In this document: positions 30,403 through 39,639 of the stretch, in pieces | Position numbering within the stretch: position 1 is the first letter of the stretch | Layout: the number at the start of each line of letters is the position of its first letter | Origin: Methanofervidicoccus sp. A16 | GTDB lineage: Archaea; AGJL01; Methanococci; Methanococcales; Methanococcaceae | Assembly: GCF_003351865.1 (NCBI RefSeq) | Contig: NZ_CP022242.1 | Location: 1,426,001-1,490,000, forward strand | DNA length: 64,000 nucleotides | Direction: 5' to 3' | Notes under the pieces: model-generated | Told to the model about the DNA's origin: nothing | Seen by the model: only the letters and a program-made list of their open reading frames with translations | Database searches by the model: none | Position numbers and translations under genes: made by a program

Positions 30403-30578
30403 GAATATTATTAAGTTCTAAGTTTTCTATTAAAAAAATTCTAAAAAATTATAATTTTAGATACAGCCAAATAAAAAGAAAAGTAGTACCTTATTACTCC
30501 CTGACCTCATAGATTTCAACATCTTAAACATTCCATACCCTACTCTACTGATAAATTAAAAGGGTTTATATTTTATTA

Positions 30579-30624
30579 GCCTCATCTTTTTTACTACTCT
30601 AAAGGACGAGGCTTCAAGGTTGTG
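30579..30624 (+). promoter_or_regulatory. Leader hairpin and GGTTGTG box
   Basis: GCCTC (30579-30583) can pair with GAGGC (30608-30612), followed by TTCAAGGTTGTG up to 30624, six bases before the ATG. The tail repeats that of the leader at 3349-3385 (GAGGCTT-AAGGTTGTG) with a single base inserted. A TATA-like TTTATATTTTATT at about 30564-30575 would start RNA inside the loop, so the stem may act in DNA rather than RNA. Confidence 0.4.
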
Positions 30625-30630
30625 GTACTT

Positions 30631-31392
30631 ATGAAGATCGGAGTATCCTGTAGTGTATTTTTAGACTCTAAAATAACTCTTACAGATGCTTTAAACTTCT
30701 TAGAGAAAAGGGTAAAGTACGTTGAGTTGCTATGTGATGGTAATATGAATATTATGAAGAAAGAGAATATCGAGGTGGTAGACTCCTACAACTTAAAATA
30801 CACACTACACTGTCCATTAACAGATCTAAATCTTTCATCTTTTAGGGAGAAGATCAGACTAGTAAGTTTAGATTTCGTCAAAGATATTTTACAGATTGCC
30901 AATAAGGTAGACAGTTCTATTCTTGTACTTCATCCAGGTTACTGTGTATTTAAAGATGATTACAGTATGGCCTTGGAATCCCTTATAAAAACCTTGAAGG
31001 AGTTGAATAGGATTCAGGAGGAGTACAGTACTAAAATCACCATTGAAAATATGCCCTCCTACAGTATGTTCATGTTCAGGGAGCCTGATAAGGAGATCTT
31101 TGAACATCTAGGTGATATAAAGATAACCTTCGATATAGGCCATGCCTTCTTAAATAAAAATATAGAGGATTTCTTAGATAGGGATGTAGTGAAGAAAATA
31201 GCGCATACTCATATACATGACAACAACGGAGATCTCGATGAACACCTGTGTATAGGGAAGGGAAAAATACCCTTTGAAGATTACAGGAATCGATTGAAGA
31301 AAATAAAAGGTATAAAGATGATAGAGATGCAAAATAAAAGTATAAGAGATATAGACAGATGTATTGAATACCTAAAGAATCTGTTAGAATAG
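30631..31392 (+). CDS. Sugar phosphate isomerase/epimerase-like TIM barrel
   Basis: A 253-residue protein of the AP-endonuclease-2/xylose-isomerase-like TIM-barrel superfamily. Metal-ligand positions typical of the fold are present: YTLHCPLTDLNL, LVLHPGYCVF, TIENMPSY (Glu), ITFDIGHAFL (Asp, His), IAHTHIHDNNGDLDEHLCIGKGKIPFEDY (His pair, Asp, and Glu-like) and IEMQNK at the end. Such proteins act on sugars, inositols or DNA with divalent metals; the substrate here is unknown. The ATG at 30631 is preferred over the in-frame GTG at 30622, which lies within the GGTTGTG box. It stands alone. Confidence 0.8.
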   Translation: MKIGVSCSVFLDSKITLTDALNFLEKRVKYVELLCDGNMNIMKKENIEVVDSYNLKYTLHCPLTDLNLSSFREKIRLVSLDFVKDILQIANKVDSSILVLHPGYCVFKDDYSMALESLIKTLKELNRIQEEYSTKITIENMPSYSMFMFREPDKEIFEHLGDIKITFDIGHAFLNKNIEDFLDRDVVKKIAHTHIHDNNGDLDEHLCIGKGKIPFEDYRNRLKKIKGIKMIEMQNKSIRDIDRCIEYLKNLLE

Positions 31393-31514
31393 TTATAAAT
31401 CTTTTAATATTTGAAAATAAGCATTTTAGAATTAAAAAAAAGTATTAATAGCATTAGAATTATTAGTTATCCTTAGTTGTTTTGATACTTTTTATCTCTT
31501 AATCTGGTGGTAGG

Positions 31515-33818
31515 ATGATAAGTAGTAAATACTACAGTGGTTACAAGATCTATGTTGTTAAAAAGAACGGTGTAAGGGAGTTATTTGATGTAAATAAGTT
31601 AGTTAAATCCCTTTTGAACTCCCAAGTTGACTACAGACATATAAATAGGATCCTCGCAATACTTCACTCTAAGTTATACGACGGAATAACTACTGGGGAA
31701 ATAAAGGAAGTTGTATGTGAATTACTAAAAGAGATAGACAGGGAGAATGGGACCAACTACTTAGAAAAATATAGGGAGGAAACTAACTTAGTGGTTAGAA
31801 CCTCCAACAACGAGATTCAACCATTTGATAAAAACAGAATTATCAAAAAACTCATAGATGAAACTGGCTTAGATGGAAAAACTGCAGAGAAGATAGGAAA
31901 TGAGATTGAAAAATCTTTAAAGAAACTTAACCTTAAGTATATCACGGCACCTATGATAAGGGAACTGGTAAATGCAAAGTTGATAGAGTACGGGTTGGAG
32001 GAGTACAGAATAAGGCATACAAGGTTAGGTATCCCTATATACGACATTAAAAAACTGATAAATGAGGGGTGCAGGGAGAACGCCAACCTTATGCACAACC
32101 CAGAGTCTATACATAAGTGGGTTGCAGACGAAACGATGAAGCAGTACGCCCTCTTAGAGATATTTCCCAAGGATATTGCAGATGCACATATGAGGGGAGA
32201 TATCCACCTCCACGACTTGGAGTACGCTGCAATAAGGCCTGTATGCTGTCAACATGACTTAAGGAACTTCTTCATGTACGGTTTAAGGGTAGATGGAACT
32301 GGACGGCATACAAGTGTTTCAAAACCTGCAAAACATCCAGAGGTTGCAATACAACATGCTGCCAAGGTACTAAGTGCTGCCCAGTGTGAGATGAGTGGAG
32401 GCCAGTCGATAGACGAGTTCAACATATGGTTGGCCCCTTACATGAGGGGGCTGTCCTACAGTAGGATAAAACAACTTATGCAGATGTTTATCTACGAGAT
32501 GAACCAGATGTACGTTGCAAGAGGGGGACAGACAGTTTTCAGTAGTATAAACTTAGAGTTGGAGGTGCCAGAGTACTTAAGGGATAAGGAGGCTGTTGTT
32601 GCAGGGGATGTTAGGGGTACCTACGAGGAATACGAGGAGGAGGCTCAACTTATCCTACAGGCTCTCATAGATGTAATGATGGAAGGGGACGCTGTAGGGA
32701 AACCTTTCCTATTTCCAAACTTCATTGTGAAGTTGAGAGGGAGGGCATTTAAGGATGAAAACAGGGAGTTGATGGTAAAACTCCATGAACTTAGTAGTAA
32801 GTGGGGGATACCTTACTTTATAAACATGTACCCTGAATGGCAGGTGGAGAATACAAACGCCATGGGCTGTAGGACGAGGTTAAGTGGAGACTGGAAGGGA
32901 GACGTTGAGATGGACACCTTGAGAACTGGAAATATGCAGTGGTACACCGTCAATCTACCGAGGGTAGGTTACGAGGCTAAGGGAGATGACGACAGATTAT
33001 TCGAGGTACTCCATGAGAGGTTGGAAATAATTAAAAGAGCACTGTATATAAAACACCATGTAACAGAGAGGATCCTCAAAGGAGGAATACTGCCATTTTT
33101 AACACAGAAGTTCAACGGAGAGCAGTACTATAGGTACGAGAACACCACTAAAACCTTCGGTTTCGTGGGGTTGAATGAACTTCTCAAGTACCACATAGGA
33201 GAGGAACTCCACGAGTCCAAGTACGCCCTTAAGTTTGGAGAGAAGGTAATTAAATATATTAGAGATTATGCAGATAACTTAAAGGAGGAGACAGGTTTAA
33301 GGTGGAGTGTAACCCAGACACCGGCAGAGAGTACTGCAGGAAGGTTTGCCAGGTTGGACTACAGGTACTATAGGGAGGAGTGTGAATCTGTGGTAAATGG
33401 AGATCTCTCCAATCCAAATACCCTCTACTATACAAACTCTTCACATGTTAGGGTAGATGCTTCAGTATCTGTAGGAGAGAAGGTAAGAATAGAGGAGAAG
33501 TTCCATCCACTCTGTAATGGAGGACATATTGCCCACTTCTGGAATATTGAGGCTTACTCAGATCCAGAGGTACTTATGGAGATAACTAGGAAGATAGCAG
33601 AAAGATCTGATATTGGTTTCTGGACCTACACGAAGAACTTAAGTATATGTGAAAGATGTGGAAGAACTATTGCTGGTCTCAAGGATAGATGCGCCTATTG
33701 TGGTAGTAATGTTCAGAGGTACAGTAGGATAACTGGCTATCTACAGAATGTCTCTAACTGGAACGATGCAAAGAGGAGGGAGTTGATAGATAGGAGGAGT
33801 AATATCCCTAGGATTTAA
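31515..33818 (+). CDS. nrdD: Anaerobic ribonucleoside-triphosphate reductase
   Basis: NrdD makes deoxyribonucleotides with a glycyl radical. The N terminus holds an ATP-cone-like regulatory region (YKIYVVKKNGVRELFDVNKLVKSL and NEIQPFDKNRIIKKLIDETG, two copies). The catalytic barrel contains DIHLHDLEYA, GGQSIDEFNIWLAPYM, GMRTRLSGDW-like MGCRTRLSGDW, and TQTPAESTAGRFARLDY. The C-terminal zinc site has CERCG and CAYCG, and the glycyl radical site is RITGYLQNVSNWN. At 767 residues no intein is present, unlike some Methanocaldococcus homologues. GGTGGTAGG precedes the ATG. The activase NrdG gene is not in the window. Confidence 0.95.
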   Translation: MISSKYYSGYKIYVVKKNGVRELFDVNKLVKSLLNSQVDYRHINRILAILHSKLYDGITTGEIKEVVCELLKEIDRENGTNYLEKYREETNLVVRTSNNEIQPFDKNRIIKKLIDETGLDGKTAEKIGNEIEKSLKKLNLKYITAPMIRELVNAKLIEYGLEEYRIRHTRLGIPIYDIKKLINEGCRENANLMHNPESIHKWVADETMKQYALLEIFPKDIADAHMRGDIHLHDLEYAAIRPVCCQHDLRNFFMYGLRVDGTGRHTSVSKPAKHPEVAIQHAAKVLSAAQCEMSGGQSIDEFNIWLAPYMRGLSYSRIKQLMQMFIYEMNQMYVARGGQTVFSSINLELEVPEYLRDKEAVVAGDVRGTYEEYEEEAQLILQALIDVMMEGDAVGKPFLFPNFIVKLRGRAFKDENRELMVKLHELSSKWGIPYFINMYPEWQVENTNAMGCRTRLSGDWKGDVEMDTLRTGNMQWYTVNLPRVGYEAKGDDDRLFEVLHERLEIIKRALYIKHHVTERILKGGILPFLTQKFNGEQYYRYENTTKTFGFVGLNELLKYHIGEELHESKYALKFGEKVIKYIRDYADNLKEETGLRWSVTQTPAESTAGRFARLDYRYYREECESVVNGDLSNPNTLYYTNSSHVRVDASVSVGEKVRIEEKFHPLCNGGHIAHFWNIEAYSDPEVLMEITRKIAERSDIGFWTYTKNLSICERCGRTIAGLKDRCAYCGSNVQRYSRITGYLQNVSNWNDAKRRELIDRRSNIPRI

Positions 33819-34436
33819 ATTATTTTAAATTATAATTTTTATAAAAAGGAAGAGGATTAAAAGATCCTATAAATCATTGATGGATCCTATTTCAGTATTT
33901 AAGAAAATATTATTTAGTTTTTTAATTTTATTATAAAATTATACTAAACATGTCTTGAGAATTTTTGTTAAATAACGAAAATAAATAATATTTTATAATT
34001 TTATAATAATATTATAATTATTATAATTATTAAAAATAATAAAAAAATCTTAAACACTTAAAAAGAATTAAACTTTTTTATTTACCACTTTTCTATTCAA
34101 AAAATATGACCTAAAATTATACATTCACTATAGATTAAAAATATAATATGTGGCAGAAAAAATAGTAAAAATTAAGAAATAAAATAAAAAAGAAAAAATG
34201 TAGAAAATACTTGAGAAAACACTACATTAATAAGAATCTCGTTCTTCTTCAGTGCTCACTGTAATCCCGAAGATATTATTTCTTTAGATGATTTAATACT
34301 TCTAAGAATACTTTATTTTTTTTAATACTTAAATATTATTCCTTTTTTATTTTAAATTAAAATCTTTATAGTAAGTGTCCAGTCACAATAAAATAAATTT
34401 TAGATAAGTTCAAAAAAGATAACTATGTATTACATT
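33819..34436. other. AT-rich intergenic region between convergent genes
   Basis: About 620 bp between the ends of nrdD and tfrA. It is mostly A and T. I see no TTCCCATCA end, no reading frame with a ribosome binding site and no tRNA-like fold. A less AT-rich patch near 34228-34275 (CTCGTTCTTCTTCAGTGC) has no recognised identity. Confidence 0.45.
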
Positions 34437-36086
34437 TTAGATAGGAGGAACCTCTATAAACCTTATCCCATCTTTAGATACAACTAAATTCCCCCTCCAC
34501 TCTTCCTTAGTCTCTGGATAGTCTGATCTATAGTGAGCACCCCTACTCTCCCTCCTCTCTAAAGCACACCTAGTTACAAGTTCTGCAACTGTTATCATAC
34601 TCTTAAATTCGAAGTATCTTTGAATCTCAAATACACCCCTTAACTTTACATTTTCTAAGTTATTTTTTAAAACTTCTATCTTAGATAGAGCACTTCTTAA
34701 TCCCTTCTCATTCCTAACTATAGATACGTTATCCCACATGGTACTTTTAAGATCCCTTATAAGTGAATGTATCGAGTATCCCCTCTCTCTCCCTACCTTC
34801 TCCCCTATCTCCCCCTTTATCTTACTAATTATACCCTTTACATCTACCACATCCCTAAGACTTTCCCTATCCTCTACAAACTCCCCTGCACTTCTCCCTG
34901 CAATCGCCCCAAATACCTGAGTATCTGCAAGGGCGTTGCCACCTAACCTGTTTGCCCCATGGATACCTCCTGTAACCTCTCCACAGGCGAATAACCCCTC
35001 GATGTTTGTCTCACATCTTTCGTTTATCCTTATACCTCCCATAAAGTGATGGGCAGTAGGTGCCACTATCATAGGTTCCTTTCTTATATCGATCCCTACA
35101 TCTAGGAACTGTTTAAGTGTAGTCTCCAACCTTTCCTCGATAACATCATCTCCTAAATGAGATACATCTAAATACACTCCTCCGTTAATACCTCTTCCCT
35201 CCTTTATTTCGGTGTATATGGCCCTTGCAACAACATCCCTTGTAGATAACTCCATCCTCTCCTTATCGTAATTTACCATGAACCTCTCTCCATACCTGTT
35301 ATAGAGTATGCCCCCCTCACCTCTCACAGCTTCAGTGACTAAGGTACCGCTATTTACCATCCCTGTAGGGTGGAACTGCACCATCTCCATATCTATTAAC
35401 TCTGCCCCCTCCCAGTAGGCCATTGCAAAACCGTCCCCTACCTTCTGGATAGGGTTGGAGGTTATAGGATATATCTGTCCAGCGCCTCCTGTAGCAAGTA
35501 CTGTAGATGTTGCATATATGGGAAATATTTTTCCATCTATGAGATCTAAAAAAATAGCACCATAGCATCTGTTATTTTTAACTATTAGTTTTATAGCCAT
35601 TACATCCTCCAATACTGTAACATTATCCAACTTACAGATATACTCCATCAGGGACGTCATTATCTCATGTCCAGTCCTGTCTCCACTGTAGCACGTCCTG
35701 TTGAAACTCTGTCCCCCAAAGGGCCTCTGGGCTATACTACCGTCTTCTTTTCTGTCAAACAGTGCTCCAAATTTCTCTAAGTTTCTCAACTCCCTTGGGG
35801 CGTTTTTTACTAATATCTTAACTAACTTAGGGTTATTTATATAACCTCCTCCCTTTAGAGTATCCCTGAAGTGTCTCTCAAAGTCATCCTCAGGATCCAG
35901 TACAGCGTTATAACCTCCTTCAGCCATTACAGTACATCCACTTTTGCCAAACAACCCCTTAACTGCCACTACAACCCTCTTATCACTACACTCTATTGCA
36001 CATCTGGCACCAGCCCCTCCCCCTCCTATTATAAGAACATCTGTTATCACAGTATCACCGAGAACTTGATATTTAGTATTCGGCAA
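34437..36086 (-). CDS. tfrA: Thiol:fumarate reductase subunit A (flavoprotein)
   Basis: A 549-residue flavoprotein of the succinate dehydrogenase/fumarate reductase family. The FAD-binding N terminus reads TDVLIIGGGGAGARCAIEC, followed by VMAEGGYNAVLD, RPFGGQSFNRTCYSGDRTGHEI (with the flavin region), ATGGAGQIYPITSNP, MVQFHPTGM, and EVTGGIHGANRLGGNALADTQVFG. In methanogens this subunit works with TfrB, oxidising CoM-SH and CoB-SH while reducing fumarate to succinate for biosynthesis. TfrB is not adjacent, as is usual in Methanococcales. Aspartate oxidase is the alternative but the C-terminal segment (ESRGAHYRSDYPETKEEW) fits fumarate reductase. Confidence 0.88.
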   Translation of the reverse strand: MPNTKYQVLGDTVITDVLIIGGGGAGARCAIECSDKRVVVAVKGLFGKSGCTVMAEGGYNAVLDPEDDFERHFRDTLKGGGYINNPKLVKILVKNAPRELRNLEKFGALFDRKEDGSIAQRPFGGQSFNRTCYSGDRTGHEIMTSLMEYICKLDNVTVLEDVMAIKLIVKNNRCYGAIFLDLIDGKIFPIYATSTVLATGGAGQIYPITSNPIQKVGDGFAMAYWEGAELIDMEMVQFHPTGMVNSGTLVTEAVRGEGGILYNRYGERFMVNYDKERMELSTRDVVARAIYTEIKEGRGINGGVYLDVSHLGDDVIEERLETTLKQFLDVGIDIRKEPMIVAPTAHHFMGGIRINERCETNIEGLFACGEVTGGIHGANRLGGNALADTQVFGAIAGRSAGEFVEDRESLRDVVDVKGIISKIKGEIGEKVGRERGYSIHSLIRDLKSTMWDNVSIVRNEKGLRSALSKIEVLKNNLENVKLRGVFEIQRYFEFKSMITVAELVTRCALERRESRGAHYRSDYPETKEEWRGNLVVSKDGIRFIEVPPI

Positions 36087-36134
36087 ACATATAAGATCTT
36101 TTAAAAGTAATTGTTTCTCCTTTATATAAATAAA

Positions 36135-36400
36135 ATCTTAGTTTCCATTAAAAATGTAGTAAAAAAATAAAAATAAATATAAAAAATAAAAAATAATCCT
36201 GATACAATTAATATAAAAGAATAAGTAAAAACCAGTACCTTAGGGTCTTTCCTGAATACCAATATTGGAAGATATTTAAAGGATCACCTTTCTCCAGTAT
36301 TTAAGAGTAGCAGTAGGAAATATCTGTTTATATTTTTCTTTTCTAATCATTATAATTTTATCTTCTTATTGCTTTTTTATCATTTTTGATAGAATTAGAT
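36135..36400 (-). mobile_element. Degenerate MITE-like element, family A (reverse)
   Basis: Most of the gap 36087-36404. The plus strand begins ATCTTAGTTTCCATTAAA and ends TTTTTGATAGAATTAGAT. Remnants of the reversed A core are seen: CTTAGGGTCTTTCCTGAATACC and GGATCACCTTTCTCC. Ends and core are eroded and no target duplication is left, so this looks like an old copy. Confidence 0.6.
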
Positions 36401-36404
36401 TTTA

Positions 36405-37250
36405 TTAAATCCTTATGTCCTTCTTTAGAGAATACCTTATAGGGATAAAAATACCCAAGAATATGATCAACATAACAAGGGCTGCTCCCCAAGCCATCTT
36501 ATGATCCTCAGGGGATGGACTTTGAACCAGGTTGTAGATTAGAAGAGGAAGGGCCCCAATGGGTTCAAATAGGCTAGTAGGATAGGACTCGTAAAGACCT
36601 CCAGCGGTATACAGTAGGGGAGCAGTCTCTCCAGCAACTTTGGCCATACCTATAAGTATTCCAGTTAGTATTCCCTTTTTAGCCATTTTTGTAATGATTT
36701 TAAATATAACTTGAGCCCTTGTACACCCTAAAGCGTATCCTCCCTCCTTATATATCTTAGGGATCTCTGACATAGCCTCCTCTGTATAGATGGCTACGTA
36801 GGGCATGAGGATTATTGCCAATGCCAAGGCTCCAGCTAAGGCTGAATAGGTTCCCATTGGGAATACAACAACTCCAGCTATAAAGGTACCTACAAGTATA
36901 GTTGGAAACTCTAACATTATCTGAAGTAGGACCTTAGTAGCCCTACCAACTAGACTCTCTGGGAACTCATAGACATAAGTTCCAGCGAGGAATGCTAGAG
37001 GTACTCCAACTATTGTTGCTGTAAATGTTAAGATAAGAGTACCTACTATGGCAGGTCCGATTCCTCCATTACTGAAAGTCTCGGTTATAAAGGATAAACC
37101 CCTTTCTGCAATTACTGGGGCCCCCTTTAGAAATATAGATATAATAATATGAAAAAGGGGCAGTATGGCCAGTAGTGTTAGAGTTCCGAGAGTAATTAAA
37201 AATATCTTCTCTTTTAATACCCTTAACTTTTTATATTCAGTGCGAAACAT
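36405..37250 (-). CDS. pstA: Phosphate ABC transporter permease PstA
   Basis: A 281-residue inner-membrane permease with six hydrophobic segments. The EAA loop signature is at the cytoplasmic side in EEAMSEIPKIYKEGGYALGCTRAQVIFKI, and the family-specific block GGIGPAIVGTLILTFTATIVGVPLAFLAGTY precedes it. MAKVAGETAPLLYTAG is a PstA hallmark. Its start overlaps the end of pstC by 14 bp, so both are translated from the same mRNA. The ATP-binding subunit PstB and the regulator PhoU would be expected next, but the gene following downstream in the window is absent (a repeat gap and tfrA), so pstB lies elsewhere. Confidence 0.93.
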   Translation of the reverse strand: MFRTEYKKLRVLKEKIFLITLGTLTLLAILPLFHIIISIFLKGAPVIAERGLSFITETFSNGGIGPAIVGTLILTFTATIVGVPLAFLAGTYVYEFPESLVGRATKVLLQIMLEFPTILVGTFIAGVVVFPMGTYSALAGALALAIILMPYVAIYTEEAMSEIPKIYKEGGYALGCTRAQVIFKIITKMAKKGILTGILIGMAKVAGETAPLLYTAGGLYESYPTSLFEPIGALPLLIYNLVQSPSPEDHKMAWGAALVMLIIFLGIFIPIRYSLKKDIRI

Positions 37251-38175
37251 GAGATCTCCACCTCTTGAGATAGTATAGCCCTATTATGTTAACTATAAGA
37301 CCTATAAGGAACAGTACCAGTCCTCCTGCATACAGTGTAGGAGTCATATACTGATATATAGCTGCATTTCCAAACTGATTTGCTATCAGGGAGGAAATGG
37401 TATATCCTGGAGCAAACAACTGATATGTTAAGTTAAAGGAGTTACCTATAACCAGAGATACTGCAACTGTTTCACCGAGGGCCCTACCAAAGGCTAAAAT
37501 AAACCCGGAGAGGATAGCAGGCTTAATATATCCAACTAAAACCTTTGTAGCCTCATATCTCGTTGCTCCCAATGCATAAAGTCCTTCCTTATACACCGTA
37601 GGTATCATGGAATAGGCTTCTCTGATAATGGCAGAGGCAAAAGGTATAACCATAATCCCTAAAAGAATACCTGCAGATAGATAACAGTATCCAGTTAAAG
37701 GAGGATAACTGAAGAGAGGTATGAAGGAGAAGTTTTCATATAAGAATTTCATGATATAATCTCTAAGTATAGGAACAAGTATAAGTGCCCCCCATATACC
37801 GTATATTATGGTAGGTAGTCCAGCCATTATATCAGATATTATTATCAGAGGATACTTTAATTTTTGAGGAGCGTAGTCGTTTACATATATGGCATAGGCT
37901 ACAGAAATGGGAATTGCAAATATTATTGCGATTATTGAGGTGTATATACTACCCCAAATAGGTGCTGCCAACCCGTATACTTCTTTACTAGCCTCTTCAG
38001 CTGCAACCCATACATTTTTTATGAATAGATCTATACCGTACTTCTCAATTGCTGGATAGGAGGATACAAAGTAAAATACCAACATTGAAACAAACAATAG
38101 AAATACTACTATGACTGCTGGCATTGTTATTATCTTAAACCCATCGAACCTTCGTAAAATCTTCCTTAGATCCAT
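37237..38175 (-). CDS. pstC: Phosphate ABC transporter permease PstC
   Basis: A 312-residue permease with about seven hydrophobic segments, partner of PstA. Family blocks are GLAAPIWGSIYTSIIAIIFAIP, PLIIISDIMAGLPTIIYGIWG, the EAA loop IIREAYSMIPTVYKEGLYALGATRYEATKVLVG, and FGRALGETVAVSLVIGNS. It lies 114 bp downstream of pstS and overlaps pstA. Such order (pstS, pstC, pstA) is standard, with phosphate import as the role. Confidence 0.94.
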   Translation of the reverse strand: MDLRKILRRFDGFKIITMPAVIVVFLLFVSMLVFYFVSSYPAIEKYGIDLFIKNVWVAAEEASKEVYGLAAPIWGSIYTSIIAIIFAIPISVAYAIYVNDYAPQKLKYPLIIISDIMAGLPTIIYGIWGALILVPILRDYIMKFLYENFSFIPLFSYPPLTGYCYLSAGILLGIMVIPFASAIIREAYSMIPTVYKEGLYALGATRYEATKVLVGYIKPAILSGFILAFGRALGETVAVSLVIGNSFNLTYQLFAPGYTISSLIANQFGNAAIYQYMTPTLYAGGLVLFLIGLIVNIIGLYYLKRWRSHVSH

Positions 38176-38289
38176 GCTATCTACCTAATTTTGTATTGTT
38201 AATAACTTATAATTTTTATATTATATTAAAATAATTTTAAAAATTAAAAATAAAAATTAAATAAAAATAAAAAAAGAGGAAAAGTATAT

Positions 38290-39480
38290 TTATTCTTTTA
38301 TCATATCTACAGCCTTTAATCCAATCTTAGCAACTTCTTCTGGTAATCCTACATATCCTTCTGCCAGGTTCTCTGGCTTCTGTCCCTCAGTTAATACCCA
38401 TCTTAGGAAATCCTTAATAGCCTTAGCCTCCTCTGGACTGTAGTGTTTGTGGTTTATATTCTCCCAGACTAGGAAGTGTGTGAATGCTACTATTGGATAG
38501 GCATTCTCGCCAGGGGCGTCTAACAACTGTTTTGTATCTTCTTTGTATCCTTCTTTAGGTTCTGGTATGTAAGCCTTAACACCTGCAACAGCTGCCTTAA
38601 TTGTATCTGTATCTGGTTTAATAAACTTACCTTCTTTGTTTTCTATGGCAGCAGTTGGTAGATTATTTTCAATGGTATAGGACAATTCGGTGTATGCTAT
38701 ACTGTACTTAGTACTCTGTAATGTATTGATTACTCCAGAGTTACCCTTTCCTCCAACTCCTCTACCTACCTTATCAACTGGCCAGTCTACAAGTTTTCCA
38801 CTTCCTACTTCCTTAGCCCACTCCTCACTTATCATACTTAGGAATGTTGTGAATATCTTTGTGGTACCACTACTGTCACTTCTGTGTACAACTATTATTT
38901 TCTCATGTGGTAGTTTATCTGCAACATCTGGGTTCAACTTCTTTATTCTCTCGTCATCCCAGTATTCGATCTTCCCTAGGAATATATCTGCCAATACATC
39001 CCTACTTAACTTTAAGGTATGATCTCCAATCTCTGGAATATTGTAGGTTATAACTACCGCTCCCACGATCTCTGGGAACTGCAATGGCTGATCTCCAGTT
39101 TCTAAGAACTTCTTCCACATCTCCTCTTTTACTGGTGGATCTGTTCTTCCAATGTGTGTAAGACCCATTAAGAAGTCTTTCTGTCCCTTTCCACTTCCTC
39201 CTCCTTCGTATTCAATCTTTACATTTGGATTTATCTTCTGATACTCAGCTATCCATTTCTGTACCTGATACTTTGGGAATGTTGCTCCAGAGGTTCTAAT
39301 TGTAATAGTTTTAGGGGCAGTTGTAGGCTTGGTTGCTGGCTGAGTAGTTTCTTGAGGTGAGGTTGTAGGTGTAGTAGTCTCTTGAGACTGGGCCTTCTCT
39401 TCAGTACCCATACATCCACTTAGGGATACTACTGGAATAATAAGTAATATCCCTAAAATTAATGCTATCGCCTTCTTCAA
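38290..39480 (-). CDS. pstS: Phosphate-binding lipoprotein PstS
   Basis: A 396-residue periplasm-facing substrate-binding protein. It has a lipoprotein signal (LSGC at residues 20-23), a Thr/Pro-rich linker of about 30 residues, then the phosphate-binding fold: TIRTSGATFPKYQVQKW, YEGGGSGKGQKDFL, HRSDSSGTTKIFTTFL and GKGNSGVINTL, whose Ser and Gly residues bind phosphate. The start codon is TTG, preceded by GGTGATACG. The first 34 residues and the upstream DNA are nearly identical to those of the carbonic anhydrase gene next upstream (28 of 34 residues). This links the two 5' ends by recent duplication or conversion. Expression is presumably phosphate-dependent; no experimentally known box is visible. 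Confidence 0.95.
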   Translation of the reverse strand: MKKAIALILGILLIIPVVSLSGCMGTEEKAQSQETTTPTTSPQETTQPATKPTTAPKTITIRTSGATFPKYQVQKWIAEYQKINPNVKIEYEGGGSGKGQKDFLMGLTHIGRTDPPVKEEMWKKFLETGDQPLQFPEIVGAVVITYNIPEIGDHTLKLSRDVLADIFLGKIEYWDDERIKKLNPDVADKLPHEKIIVVHRSDSSGTTKIFTTFLSMISEEWAKEVGSGKLVDWPVDKVGRGVGGKGNSGVINTLQSTKYSIAYTELSYTIENNLPTAAIENKEGKFIKPDTDTIKAAVAGVKAYIPEPKEGYKEDTKQLLDAPGENAYPIVAFTHFLVWENINHKHYSPEEAKAIKDFLRWVLTEGQKPENLAEGYVGLPEEVAKIGLKAVDMIKE

Positions 39481-39639
39481 CGTATCACCAAATATTCTTT
39501 TTTAACATTCATCTATTAGGTCATATAATAGTATATAAAATTTTCTATATAGAATTATATTTCATAAAATATGAATATTATATATTAGCCAAAATTAATA
39601 ATATTGTATCTGTATAAAAAAATAGATAAAAAAATAGAT

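Noticed and set aside
31515-33818. Intein in nrdD, as known from some Methanocaldococcus
   Set aside because: The protein aligns through the catalytic and glycyl-radical motifs without an extra block or splice-site residues.
34228-34275. Weak similarity between patches near 7937, 34240 and 54571 (AGTACT-AATGTAA-like)
   Set aside because: Only short matches of low complexity with gaps; not enough for a repeat family.
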